From: an uncultured Rhodospirillaceae bacterium
GTDB taxonomy: Bacteria > Pseudomonadota > Alphaproteobacteria > Rhodospirillales > UBA2165
Length of the DNA: 64,000 nt
Assembly: GCA_913020445.1 (NCBI GenBank)
Contig: CAJWAR010000023.1
Span: 1-64,000 of the forward strand
Direction of reading: 5' to 3'
Part shown: in pieces, positions 1 through 9,022 of the stretch
Layout: each line of letters starts with the position of its first letter
Numbering within the stretch: position 1 is the first letter of the stretch
Position numbers and translations under genes: made by a program
Notes under the pieces: generated by a model
Databases searched by the model: none
Told to the model about the DNA's origin: nothing
What the model saw: only the letters and a program-made list of their open reading frames with translations

Positions 1-467
1 AAAGCAAGCCTTTGGGAACTGGCGGGGCGATTGCCAACGTTAGACCAGCGCTTAAGTCAAATCCGGTTTTAGTTATGAACGGTGATAGCTTTGTCGATGC
101 CGATCTCTGTGATTTTCTGGCGCACCACTCGAATGAGAAGGTATCAGCTTCGATCCTGTGCACCGAAGTTGGCGACGCAAGTCGATATGGCGCGGTGACA
201 CTCGACGAGAAAAACCGCGTTGTGGCGTTCCAGGAAAAAAATGATGCCGCGGCACCTGGGTTGATCAACGCCGGAATTTATGTGTTCGATACGAATACGA
301 TCCAAGAGATAGCCGACAGCGGACCTTCATTGGAAAGTGATTTTTTTCAGAAAATACCAGCCGGTCGTTTGGCGGCAATGTCTGGTGATTTTACTTTTTT
401 AGATATTGGAACGCCGGAGGATTTGGCCCTAGCGCCCGAAGTCCTTGGCAAATATCATAATAATTAG
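1..467 (+). CDS. Sugar-phosphate nucleotidyltransferase (HddC-like), 3' part
   Basis: The reading frame is open from the first bases of the window, so the true start lies upstream. The visible part begins SKPLGTGGAI, the nucleotide-binding loop of bacterial NTP:sugar-1-phosphate transferases (GlmU/RmlA/HddC type). The MNGDSF segment about 20 residues later carries the metal-binding Asp of that fold, and NAGIYVF near residue 97 is also typical. The neighbour 14 bp downstream is an HddA-type heptose-7-phosphate kinase. This suggests the enzyme activates D-glycero-D-manno-heptose-1-phosphate (GDP donor) for surface polysaccharide. The exact sugar is inferred from context only. Confidence 0.8.
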   Translation, partial: SKPLGTGGAIANVRPALKSNPVLVMNGDSFVDADLCDFLAHHSNEKVSASILCTEVGDASRYGAVTLDEKNRVVAFQEKNDAAAPGLINAGIYVFDTNTIQEIADSGPSLESDFFQKIPAGRLAAMSGDFTFLDIGTPEDLALAPEVLGKYHNN

Positions 468-481
468 TGTAAGTTGGTGGC

Positions 482-1489
482 ATGATTATAAGCAAAACCC
501 CTTTTCGAGTTTCCCTATTTGGCGGCGGTACCGACTATCCTGACTGGTATCTCAAAAATGGTGGAGCCGTTATCGGCACGACGATAGATAAATATTGTTA
601 TTTAAGCGTGCGCTATCTGCCGCCGTTTTTTGAACACAAGCACCGGGTGGTGTGGTCCAATATCGAGCTCGTCAATGAGGTGAGTGATATCGAGCATCCG
701 GCAGTGCGGGCTATTTTGGAAGAAATGGGCGCGGATACTGGTCTCGAGATTACCTACAATGCCGATTTGCCGGCACGTTCAGGGCTTGGTTCAAGCTCAT
801 CATTTTCAGTCGGATTATTAAATGCGTTAAACGCGCTCAAAGGACGCATGAGTTCGAAACAGGATTTGGCTGATGAAGCCATTCGGATTGAGCAAGACGT
901 CATGAAGGAAGCAGTTGGCAGCCAGGATCAAATATGGGCAGCCTATGGCGGGCTCAATCGCATCGACTTTAATAAAGATGGTACTTATGAAGTTTCACCG
1001 ATGATCCTGTCGGGCAAAAATCGCCGCGAACTGCAAAGCTACTTCATGTTGTTTTTTACCGGGTTTTCGCGTTTTGCCAGTGTGTTGGCTGAAAAACAAA
1101 TTGCCAATTTCGGTAAAAAGGAAAAAGAACTGCAGACCCTTAGGCAATTCTGCGACGATGCGACCCGAATCTTACAGCAAAAAGAAGGCATCGTACCGGA
1201 CCTGGGTAAGTTGATGCATGAAGGCTGGATGCTTAAGCGCGAGCTCGCAGATGGTGTAACCACTCCGGCGATTGATGATATTTATAATGCGGGCCGCGAG
1301 GCGGGCGCGCTTGGCGGTAAACTACTGGGTGCCGGCGGTGGCGGATTTATGCTGTTCCTGGTCGAGCCTGAAAAACAAAAAGCCGTCCGTGAAAAGCTCA
1401 AAGACCTTATCCATGTAAATTTTGAATTGGATACAGGCGGCAGCAAGATCGTTGTTTTTGAGCCGGCCGAATCCGAATTTAACCAGTAA
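482..1489 (+). CDS. hddA: GHMP-family kinase, D-glycero-D-manno-heptose 7-phosphate kinase-like
   Basis: A 335-residue cytoplasmic sugar kinase. It opens MIISKTPFRVSLFGGGTDYP, the start typical of HddA/fucokinase-type GHMP kinases. The ATP-binding motif 2 is PARSGLGSSSS around residue 100, and the C-terminal motif is GKLLGAGGGGF near residue 280. It would phosphorylate a heptose-7-phosphate at C1 to supply the nucleotidyltransferase encoded 14 bp upstream, and the two are probably one operon. The 3' end overlaps the convergent broken gene by 11 bp. Heptose specificity is inferred from the family and the partner gene; a fucose or other hexose kinase cannot be excluded. Confidence 0.82.
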   Translation: MIISKTPFRVSLFGGGTDYPDWYLKNGGAVIGTTIDKYCYLSVRYLPPFFEHKHRVVWSNIELVNEVSDIEHPAVRAILEEMGADTGLEITYNADLPARSGLGSSSSFSVGLLNALNALKGRMSSKQDLADEAIRIEQDVMKEAVGSQDQIWAAYGGLNRIDFNKDGTYEVSPMILSGKNRRELQSYFMLFFTGFSRFASVLAEKQIANFGKKEKELQTLRQFCDDATRILQQKEGIVPDLGKLMHEGWMLKRELADGVTTPAIDDIYNAGREAGALGGKLLGAGGGGFMLFLVEPEKQKAVREKLKDLIHVNFELDTGGSKIVVFEPAESEFNQ

Positions 1490-2575
1490 TAATATCAATT
1501 GCTTGTTTGGCTTGTTCAACCGAATTGAGCTGAATGATGCGGGACTGTGGGCCCATTGTAACTTCCTGCTCGACTAGCTTAGTCAGACCACTTTCAGGCG
1601 TGACGGCAAATAATTCGCCGTCAATTTCGATAAAATCTATATCAAGATGATCGCAGACAATTGTGTATCGCTCGTCAACGCTCAAAATGTTAAATCCTTG
1701 ATAACTGCCCTCGGCGCGAACGGGCAGGCGGTTTATCCGGCGGCCCGAATTTACCAATTGTGAAAGTTGATTGATAACAGCAGACTGCAGGCGAACGACA
1801 ATATCCTGGTTGTCTTTGAAATTTTGATAAGCGTCTTCAATCCCTGGCAATTGCGCTAACTGATCCTGTGTGCCGAGCGTAACGACCAGGATATTTTGCC
1901 AGAAATCTTTGTAGTCATAGGTATCCTGAATCCATTGCCGTCCGGCTCGGGCAATTTCATTTCTACCGTCTTCATTTTCGAGATGGGAAACAATCTGGGT
2001 CAGACAATCTTCCTGATTGTCGTAATAGGCCAGGCAATTATCTGGAATAAAAGTTCTAAGCTCAGGGTTATTGTCGGTTAAACAAAATGTACCGCAGGCC
2101 AGAAAATCAAAGATTTTGCCTTTGATCTGCAGACGATCGGGTTGGGTCTGAGAGCTCAAACATATTTTTGCGCGGTTGATGGTCGCCGCGTATTGCTGCC
2201 AATCTATCCAATTACCGGCGTCATTTTTGGTGTCACTGGCATCATCGACCAGACCGCCGATACGCTGAAAATTGATACCTTTAGCCGATAATTCCTCAGT
2301 CAAAAAAGCTGCTAAATCCGCCCGCTTGTCCTGCCCCCCTATAACTGAGCCACTTGTGGTATGAGTATATTATTAACCCGCCATTTCTGCTGCATCGCTG
2401 AATGCTCATCATCACTGCGCGCCCAACTTTCTCCATTCGGAACGATGACGACAAAGATGGCATCCAGCTTATCTAGTAGGCGTCGTTGTTCGGCCATGAC
2501 CATATATTTGCCGATGTCGAACGACGCTGCATTGACCTTAATATCGTAGAAGGCATAAAGAATGTTATTGGCCAT
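1479..2575 (-). pseudogene. Broken glycosyltransferase-type gene (frame disrupted near 2339)
   Basis: Two reverse-strand frames make up this locus. The first (2575 to 2339) encodes about 78 residues starting MANNILYAFYD and ends at a TAG beside a run of six G. It resembles the N-terminus of proteins found in polysaccharide loci (YDIKV, VVIVPN, WRVNNILIP), not a transferase. The second frame is open from about 2369 and encodes about 290 residues ending at 1479. Its GSVIGGQDKRADL and KIFDFLACGTF segments look like the C-terminal half of a GT-B glycosyltransferase. The join looks like a deletion or frameshift fusion of two genes rather than one intact protein. A programmed frameshift at the G run is possible but less likely. 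Confidence 0.6.
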
Positions 2576-2756
2576 GTTTACTCGAGTCAAAAAAAGGTTT
2601 TTTGCACCGAAGGTTGGCATATAGCGGCCTCAAATACACTATTTTTGTGGCAGTGCGGTGTTCAGAATATTTTGAAAGGAAAGAATGTCAATCTCGATTA
2701 TCTTCGTGTCAGCTTGGAGAAAATATTTTGTTTAATTTTGCCTCTCAAACAAAATC
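2576..2756. other. Intergenic region upstream of the iron importer, 5' part
   Basis: This belongs to a gene-free stretch of about 340 bp between the broken glycosyltransferase locus and the iron-binding protein gene. It is AT-rich. I see no coding pattern, RNA gene or hairpin terminator in this first part. The second part (2757-2913) carries the two dyads annotated separately. Confidence 0.6.
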
Positions 2757-2770
2757 TTGATCTAAATCAA
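2757..2770 (+). promoter_or_regulatory. FNR/Anr-like box
   Basis: TTGAT-CTAA-ATCAA is a perfect dyad with the spacing of the FNR/Anr/FixK consensus (TTGAT-N4-ATCAA). It lies about 144 bp upstream of the iron-binding protein gene and is the only intact example of this exact consensus that I noticed in the window. Oxygen-responsive control of the iron importer is inferred. Confidence 0.5.
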
Positions 2771-2822
2771 GGAAAGCCTTGAAAATCTCTTTATAAATAC
2801 CCATAAAATAAGTTTGATAATG

Positions 2823-2838
2823 ATTTGCAATTGCAAAT
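2823..2838 (+). promoter_or_regulatory. Fur-family operator-like palindrome
   Basis: ATTTGCAATTGCAAAT is a perfect 16-bp palindrome, preceded by GATAATG. A related GCATTCGCAATTC segment follows at about 2871. Fur-type boxes in alphaproteobacteria often carry TGCAA/TTGCA half-sites. Its position 76 bp upstream of a ferric-iron binding protein gene supports iron-dependent repression. Confidence 0.5.
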
Positions 2839-2913
2839 CTTTTTGTTTATATAGTTGTTACGAGTAATTCGCATTCGCAATTCAAACTATGAGTATAAGG
2901 GTTCGTAAAATCA

Positions 2914-3972
2914 ATGACTAAAGTAAATAGAACGAAAAAAATCATGCTTAGTACCGCTGTTGCTATGGGCGTGATTGTCTCAACTGCCGTTTCGGCTATA
3001 CCTGCTGTTCAGGCTGCTGAAGAGGTCAATCTTTATTCCTACCGCCAGCCGTTTCTAATTATGCCGTTCCTTAAGGTGTTTACCGAACAAACCGACATTA
3101 AAGTCAATGTCGTCTATGCCAAAAAGGGCATGTTACAGCGCCTCAAGGCAGAAGGCCGTAATACGCCGGCCGATGCTGTTCTAACGGTGGATATTAGCCG
3201 TTTAAGTGCGCTGGCCAATGCTGAGTTGTTACAGCCGATAAAGTCCAATGTGCTCGAAAAAAATGTGCCGGCACAATATCGTCATCCGGATGGTCTATGG
3301 TTTGGTTTAACGACGCGGGCTCGTGTGGTCTATGCCCATAAAACCCGCGTCAAACCCGGCGAAGTCACTTCTTATGAAGATCTGGCGAAACCCCATATGA
3401 AAGGCCGCATATGCACCCGTTCCGGCAAACATTCTTATAACCTTTCATTATTGGCATCTATCGTCGCCGCCAAAGGTGAAAAGGCTGCGACTGAATGGGC
3501 GAAAGCAGTGAGAGCTAATCTTGCCCGCCGGCCGCAAGGCAATGACCGGGCACAGGTTAAAGCAATCAAAGAAGGCGTTTGCGATGTATCGCTCGGCAAT
3601 ACCTATTATATGGGCGCCATGGCGACGAATGAGAAAAAGCCGGTACAAAAAACCTGGGCCGCTGCCGTCAAGGTCTTGTTCCCGGGTCAAAGTGACCGCG
3701 GTACCCACGTTAATATCAGTGGTGCAGCCGTTACCGAACACGCCAAAAATAAAGCCAATGCAATTAAGTTGCTTGAATTCTTAAGCGAAAATTTTGCCCA
3801 GAAAATGTATGCTGACCAAAATTTCGAGTATCCGGTTAAATCAGGCGTTGCCTGGCATCCGCTGGTAGCCTCATGGGGCAAGTTTAAAGCTGACTCTATC
3901 AACTTAAACCAAATTGCCAAATATCGCGCGATGGCCGCGAAAATCATGGACCGCGTTGATTTCGATGGGTAA
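2914..3972 (+). CDS. fbpA: Fe(3+) ABC transporter periplasmic binding protein
   Basis: A 352-residue protein with a Sec signal peptide ending near AIPAVQAAEE at residue 35. The body matches the FbpA/AfuA/IdiA class: NLYSYRQPFL at the start, PADAVLTVDISRL, and the adjacent tyrosines of NTYYMGA that ligate ferric iron in this family. It should capture Fe(3+) in the periplasm and pass it to the permease and ATPase downstream. A hairpin terminator separates it from them, a usual way to make the binding protein in excess. A Fur-like palindrome and an FNR-like dyad lie upstream. Confidence 0.93.
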   Translation: MTKVNRTKKIMLSTAVAMGVIVSTAVSAIPAVQAAEEVNLYSYRQPFLIMPFLKVFTEQTDIKVNVVYAKKGMLQRLKAEGRNTPADAVLTVDISRLSALANAELLQPIKSNVLEKNVPAQYRHPDGLWFGLTTRARVVYAHKTRVKPGEVTSYEDLAKPHMKGRICTRSGKHSYNLSLLASIVAAKGEKAATEWAKAVRANLARRPQGNDRAQVKAIKEGVCDVSLGNTYYMGAMATNEKKPVQKTWAAAVKVLFPGQSDRGTHVNISGAAVTEHAKNKANAIKLLEFLSENFAQKMYADQNFEYPVKSGVAWHPLVASWGKFKADSINLNQIAKYRAMAAKIMDRVDFDG

Positions 3973-3993
3973 AGTCCCGCCGACCTAATATTT

Positions 3994-4040
3994 AGGAGCC
4001 GCTTTTGGTATCAACCTTGAGCGGCTCCTTATTATTTTTA
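3994..4040 (+). terminator. Hairpin terminator / attenuator inside the iron operon
   Basis: Ten-base perfect arms (3994-4003 and 4020-4029, AGGAGCCGCT and its complement) enclose a 16-base loop and are followed by a T-rich tract. It sits between the binding protein gene and the permease gene, so it probably lets only part of transcription through. Confidence 0.8.
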
Positions 4041-4057
4041 AATAAGTAAGTCAGAAC

Positions 4058-5770
4058 ATGAACGTTAGTCAGGCCACAGCACAGATCGGACAATCGACCC
4101 GGAGCGGATGGCGGTTCCTGACCGACGGCTGGACCGTTTCGTCTTTCGTCATTGCAGCATTTGTGGCCATTCCCATTCTCACCGTGATCGCTCTGGCGAT
4201 CTCGCCTGAAGAAAATATCTGGCAGCATTTAGCGGCGACGGTGTTGCCGCGGTATATCCGCACCACATTGGGGCTGATGCTAGGTGTTGGTGTTGGCACT
4301 CTTATTATTGGTGTCGGTACGGCCTGGATTGTGACAACTTGCGAAATTCCAGGCCGCCGGATATTTGAATGGGCGCTCTTGCTGCCGCTCGCCATTCCGG
4401 CTTATGTGATCGCTTTTTTATACACGGACATTCTTGAGTTTGCCGGGCCGGTGCAAGGCTTGTTGCGTGAGACATTTGGCTGGATAACGCCGCGCGATTA
4501 CTGGTTCCCGGAAATTCGCTCTCTAGGCGGTGCGATTATGATGATGACGCTGGTGCTGTATCCTTATGTATATATGCTGGCGCGAGCCGCTTTTCTCGAA
4601 CAATCCCATGGTGTCTTGGAAGTCAGCCGGACCCTCGGACGGGGTCCGTGGCGGAGTTTTTTCAATGTCGCGCTGCCGCTCGCTCGACCAGCTATCGTTA
4701 TTGGCTTGTCGCTTGTGATGATGGAGACGCTCAACGATTTTGGCACGGTTGATTTCTTTGCCGTCGGTACGTTGACGCTTGGTGTTTTCGATGTCTGGAT
4801 GAACATGAATAATGTTGGTGGGGCAGCTCAGATCGCCGTGTTGATGCTATTTTTTGTGATGTTCCTCATTGGCGCTGAACGCTTCGCCCGGCGTAAGCAA
4901 CGCTTTCACCACACGACGTCACGGCATAAATCATTGCCGCGGCGCGAGACGAGAGGCTGGCTGAAAGTCGCCGCTTTTGTAGCCTGTTTGCTGCCATTGT
5001 TTTTTGGTTTTTTGCTGCCGGTCGGCCTGCTGATCAATGGCGCCTTAGGACATTTCGGAGAAGCGATTGACGGCAGTTTTCTGGCCACTGCAGGCAATAG
5101 TCTGATGCTATCAGGTCTCGCCGCTGTGTTTGCGTTAGCGGTGGGTGTGCTGCTGGCTTACGGATTGCGCCTCCGGGGCGGCACTTTTCTCACTGGTGTG
5201 ACCCGTTTTGCCAGCCTCGGATATGCCATTCCCGGCGCTGTCTTAGCCATCGGCGTGATCATTCCCCTAGCCTGGTTGGACAATTCGATTGACGCCATTG
5301 CGCGTCACGAATTCGGTATTTCCACAGGGCTTATTTTGAGCGGTACGATATTTGCTTTGGTGTTCGGTTATGTCGTCAGATTTTTAGCACTGTCGGTCGG
5401 GGCCATTGAGCAATCGCTGGGGCGCATCACCCTTAGCATTGATGGTGCCGCCCGCACGTTGGGAGCCAGTTCCAGTCGTATCTTGATGAAAGTTCATTTG
5501 CCTATTATCAGAGGCAGTATGTTAACTGCAGCACTCTTGGTATTTGTCGATGGTATGAAGGAACTGCCAATGACCGTCATTATGCGGCCGTTTAATTTTG
5601 AAACATTGGCGACGCAAGTGCATCAATTTGCGGCGGCTGAGCAATTTGGCCAGGCATCTCCACCCGCACTTGCGATCGTCGCTACCGGAATATTGCCCGT
5701 CATATTACTTAGTTTAGCGATAACCCATTTCCGGATTTTCTCCGGCGGCGACGGAGAGGATCAGGTCTAA
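4058..5770 (+). CDS. fbpB: Fe(3+) ABC transporter permease, two-domain
   Basis: A 570-residue inner-membrane permease with about twelve hydrophobic segments arranged as two homologous halves, the usual FbpB/AfuB/ThiP layout. Each half has a binding-protein-dependent permease loop that docks on the ATPase: SRTLGRGPWRSFFNVALPLA near residue 190 and AARTLGASSSRILMKVHLPI near residue 470. It moves Fe(3+) delivered by the upstream binding protein. Its stop codon overlaps the start of the ATPase gene (TAATG), so the two are translationally coupled. There is no sign of damage. Confidence 0.92.
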   Translation: MNVSQATAQIGQSTRSGWRFLTDGWTVSSFVIAAFVAIPILTVIALAISPEENIWQHLAATVLPRYIRTTLGLMLGVGVGTLIIGVGTAWIVTTCEIPGRRIFEWALLLPLAIPAYVIAFLYTDILEFAGPVQGLLRETFGWITPRDYWFPEIRSLGGAIMMMTLVLYPYVYMLARAAFLEQSHGVLEVSRTLGRGPWRSFFNVALPLARPAIVIGLSLVMMETLNDFGTVDFFAVGTLTLGVFDVWMNMNNVGGAAQIAVLMLFFVMFLIGAERFARRKQRFHHTTSRHKSLPRRETRGWLKVAAFVACLLPLFFGFLLPVGLLINGALGHFGEAIDGSFLATAGNSLMLSGLAAVFALAVGVLLAYGLRLRGGTFLTGVTRFASLGYAIPGAVLAIGVIIPLAWLDNSIDAIARHEFGISTGLILSGTIFALVFGYVVRFLALSVGAIEQSLGRITLSIDGAARTLGASSSRILMKVHLPIIRGSMLTAALLVFVDGMKELPMTVIMRPFNFETLATQVHQFAAAEQFGQASPPALAIVATGILPVILLSLAITHFRIFSGGDGEDQV

Positions 5771-6873
5771 TGGGACTGTACCTTTCAAATATTTCCCATA
5801 AGTTTGGCTCTAACGAAGTGCTCAAGAACGTCAACGCGGATATTCCGTCGGGTCAAATTCTGTGCCTATTGGGCCCCTCTGGATGTGGCAAAACAACGCT
5901 TTTACGCATCGCTGCGGGTCTTGAAATTTTGCAGCAGGGGAGTGTTCGGATAAGTGATGACATCGTTGCCGATACGAATATTCAAATCCCGGCAGAAAAA
6001 CGCGGCGTCGGCCTGATGTTTCAAGATTTCGCTTTGTTTCCCCATTTAAACGTCAGAGACAATGTGGCATTTGGTCTCACGGAATTATCGACCGAAGATG
6101 CGAATAAGCGGATTGATGAAGTATTGGAGCGAGTAAACATGCTCGGCCAAGGTGACGCTTTTCCCCACACTTTATCAGGTGGCCAACAGCAGCGCGTGGC
6201 CTTGGCGCGCGCCTTGGCGCCAAAACCTGCTGTTATGCTTTTGGATGAGCCGTTCTCCGGCTTGGATCAGAACATGCGGGTCCAGATTAGAGAAGAGACT
6301 TTGGGCATTCTCAAAACTTCGGGCGTCGCGACCCTAATGGTAACGCACAATCCGGAAGAAGCATTGTTTATGGCCGATCAGATGATGGTGATGGGGCCTG
6401 ATGGCAGAATTCTTCAGCAGGGCCGGCCGAACGAGATTTATGCCGAACCTGCCCACGCTTATGTTGCCAAGTTTTTTGGCCAGGCCAATTCGGTAACAGG
6501 AGTTGCATCAGGCGGCAAAATTGAGACGCCTCTGGGGATTATTGATGTGTCCAATTGCCAAGATGGTTGTGAGGTCGAGGCAATCATTCGGCCAGCTGCT
6601 CTTATTTTGAAAATCGACGGTGATGAAACGTCAGACGACAAAAGAGGTCGGGGCAATTTTGATTTTGCGGACGGTATTCCGGTTGAAGTTATCAGTGCTC
6701 GCTCTTTAGGGCAGAATACGTTTGTGCGTTTTCGGGTCAAGGGCGCTGATGATGACGTGCCGGACTTTCATTGCCGCCAGCGTGGCTTTTTTCCAGAAAA
6801 ACCTGACTCCGAGGTACGCGCGTTGATCCGTCAGAAACGCATATTTATCTATCATACCGAAGATAGTGTATAG
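5770..6873 (+). CDS. fbpC: Fe(3+) ABC transporter ATP-binding protein
   Basis: A 367-residue ATPase with Walker A GPSGCGKTT near residue 37, signature LSGGQQQR, Walker B VMLLDEP and a C-terminal TOBE-like regulatory domain from about residue 235. It powers the ferric permease encoded by the overlapping upstream gene. The length and accessory domain match FbpC/AfuC/PotA-type ATPases. It ends 5 bp before the stop of a convergent gene, with no visible terminator between them. Confidence 0.92.
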   Translation: MGLYLSNISHKFGSNEVLKNVNADIPSGQILCLLGPSGCGKTTLLRIAAGLEILQQGSVRISDDIVADTNIQIPAEKRGVGLMFQDFALFPHLNVRDNVAFGLTELSTEDANKRIDEVLERVNMLGQGDAFPHTLSGGQQQRVALARALAPKPAVMLLDEPFSGLDQNMRVQIREETLGILKTSGVATLMVTHNPEEALFMADQMMVMGPDGRILQQGRPNEIYAEPAHAYVAKFFGQANSVTGVASGGKIETPLGIIDVSNCQDGCEVEAIIRPAALILKIDGDETSDDKRGRGNFDFADGIPVEVISARSLGQNTFVRFRVKGADDDVPDFHCRQRGFFPEKPDSEVRALIRQKRIFIYHTEDSV

Positions 6874-6878
6874 CCGGG

Positions 6879-7610
6879 CTATTTCTTTGCCGCCTCTATC
6901 ACATCTTTAAGCAAAGAGGCATCGAGCACGCGATAGCGCTCGAATTTGGCGAATATTGTCCGGTCGCGATCGGGTCTGCCGCCTTTCAAATTGCGCTCTG
7001 TCGTTTCATCAGCCTCTGCTTTGCCGGTATCAGGGTGGAGATGCTCGACCAAAATATCAGGGATATAATGGAGCCGGTCTATCATCTGACCGATCTGCCA
7101 AGTCCATAAATCACAATTAAAATGCTCAAATAGAAAAGGCTCAATATAGCCGAGTGTATCAACCCATTTGCGGCTGAGAATGGGGAAGGTGCATATTTTT
7201 TCCTGATAGCGGCCGTCATTGAACCACATGCAGTAAATGTCGTCCGGATATTTGGCCGCTTCCTCGTCAATCCTTACGTCCCAATTCTTATCAACAAATA
7301 CTTGGTCGTCATTGGCGATGAGTAAAACATCCCCTTGGGCGCGATCGGCTAAAATATTATTGATTAAGGGCGTTGTTAAGGGCTCATCGACGAGCATATC
7401 GACGTTTAGAAGCTGTCCCACCTCGGGATCAATTGTCAGATTTTTATGGGCGACCAAGTAGTTGAATTTTTCTGGATCATCGTCGTCTATATAGAGGAGA
7501 ATTTCGACGCGAGAGGGTTTTGTTGCCGTCGCAGCAACGCTCTTAATCAAACGTTCCATATCATTTGGGCGGCCGCGCGACGGGCATAAAAGCGAAATTT
7601 TATTCGACAA
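6879..7610 (-). CDS. GT2-like glycosyltransferase, function unknown
   Basis: A 243-residue soluble protein. Its N-terminus ISLLCPSRGRP followed by ILLYIDDDDP looks like the nucleotide-sugar-binding start of a GT-A fold. IANDDQVF near residue 100 could be the DxD-like metal site, and a conserved-looking HLHPDTGK segment follows near residue 190. No membrane segment is visible. It is transcribed against its neighbours, between the iron importer and a glycan cluster. A role in glycan assembly is inferred; donor and acceptor are unknown. Confidence 0.65.
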   Translation of the reverse strand: MSNKISLLCPSRGRPNDMERLIKSVAATATKPSRVEILLYIDDDDPEKFNYLVAHKNLTIDPEVGQLLNVDMLVDEPLTTPLINNILADRAQGDVLLIANDDQVFVDKNWDVRIDEEAAKYPDDIYCMWFNDGRYQEKICTFPILSRKWVDTLGYIEPFLFEHFNCDLWTWQIGQMIDRLHYIPDILVEHLHPDTGKAEADETTERNLKGGRPDRDRTIFAKFERYRVLDASLLKDVIEAAKK

Positions 7611-7769
7611 GCGACAAATCCTAACTGTTTCAATCGCTTAGGTTACCTTGATCTCCAGCGATACACCATATATTAACGTTCAAAAATGTATAAATTTCTC
7701 TTTTCGAGTGCATGCTTCGCATGCCATAGTACTCTGTAGTTTATAAGAAAATTATGGCTCGGGGGAAAT

Positions 7770-9008
7770 ATGACCAGCCACAGGGACACCAAGCGGGACG
7801 ATTACCGCGTCCTGATTTATAGTCATGATAGTTTTGGACTCGGCCACCTTAGGCGGTGCCGGGCCATCGCGCATTACTTGGTGGGCGCTTATAATAAGTT
7901 ATCCGTGCTTATTCTTTCAGGCTCGCCGATCATTGGCAGTTTTGACTTCCGTGCCCGCGTTGATTTTGTCCGCGTTCCGGGGGTTATTAAATTGCGCAAC
8001 GGCGATTACACGCCGCTCAATCTGCATCTGGATATCGAGAAAACCATGGAGCTGCGGGGATCCATCATCCAACATACGGCAGATGTTTTTGATCCTGATA
8101 TTTTTATCGTCGATAAAGAACCACTAGGACTGCGCGGTGAAGTGGCAGAAACCCTGCAGATGCTGAAACAGCGTGGCACCTCTTTGGTGCTTGGCCTCCG
8201 GGATGTGATGGATGAACCGGCATTGCTGGCACCAGAGTGGGAACGTAAAAATGTCTTACCGGCGTTAGAAGAGCTTTACGATGAATTGTGGGTTTATGGT
8301 TTACCCCAAGTGTATGACCCGCTGACCGGCGTTGAACTCCCTGAATCAGTCCGCCGCAAAATCGTCTACACCGGTTATCTCCGCTATGGCGTGCCGGATG
8401 CGTCGGCCAGCGTTTCAACTTCTGTCACCGATCATCCCTATTACCTTGTGACCGCGGGCGGCGGTGGCGATGGTGAAGCGCTGATTGATTGGGTGCTGCG
8501 GGCTTACGAATCAGGAGAATCAATTCCTCATCCGTCGTTGCTTGTTTTCGGGCCCTTTATGCAGACCGAGGCGCAGGAGAATTTTCTCAAACGGATTGAG
8601 AAATTAGATCAGGTCGATGCCATCACCTTTGATGCCCATTTTGAGCATTTAATGAAAAATGCTGTCGGTGTCATAGCAATGGGTGGTTACAACACCTTCT
8701 GTGAAATTTTGTCTTTCAATAAGCCAGGACTGATCATTCCCCGGACACAGCCGCGGCTGGAGCAATTCATTCGTGCTTCAAGAGCCCAGGAATTGGGATT
8801 AATGTCGTTGTTGAATGATGATGGAATTCGTAATACATCTTTGATGATAACGGCGTTGCGTCAGCTAACTCAACAATATCCGCCATCAAATGTTGTGTTG
8901 CCGGGTCTGTTGGATGGCTTGCCGAACATCAGTCGTTTGGCTGGCAAGCATCTTGATAAAAAACGGTCTGGCGAAAGTTCTCCTGATCTCGCTGTTGTAG
9001 GTGAATAG
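7770..9008 (+). CDS. MurG/COG4671-like glycosyltransferase
   Basis: A 412-residue GT-B protein. It opens YSHDSFGLGHLRRC, the glycine-rich N-terminal loop shared with COG4671 predicted transferases. Near residue 310 it has the donor-site block MGGYNTFCEIL followed by PGLIIPR, as in MurG and related enzymes. It is the first gene of a run of five transferase or phosphatase genes, with the next starting 14 bp downstream. A second protein of the same class is encoded at 11989-13137. No membrane segment is seen, so it is probably cytoplasmic or peripheral. The product is unknown. Confidence 0.72.
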   Translation: MTSHRDTKRDDYRVLIYSHDSFGLGHLRRCRAIAHYLVGAYNKLSVLILSGSPIIGSFDFRARVDFVRVPGVIKLRNGDYTPLNLHLDIEKTMELRGSIIQHTADVFDPDIFIVDKEPLGLRGEVAETLQMLKQRGTSLVLGLRDVMDEPALLAPEWERKNVLPALEELYDELWVYGLPQVYDPLTGVELPESVRRKIVYTGYLRYGVPDASASVSTSVTDHPYYLVTAGGGGDGEALIDWVLRAYESGESIPHPSLLVFGPFMQTEAQENFLKRIEKLDQVDAITFDAHFEHLMKNAVGVIAMGGYNTFCEILSFNKPGLIIPRTQPRLEQFIRASRAQELGLMSLLNDDGIRNTSLMITALRQLTQQYPPSNVVLPGLLDGLPNISRLAGKHLDKKRSGESSPDLAVVGE

Positions 9009-9022
9009 CAACTTAGCACGAG

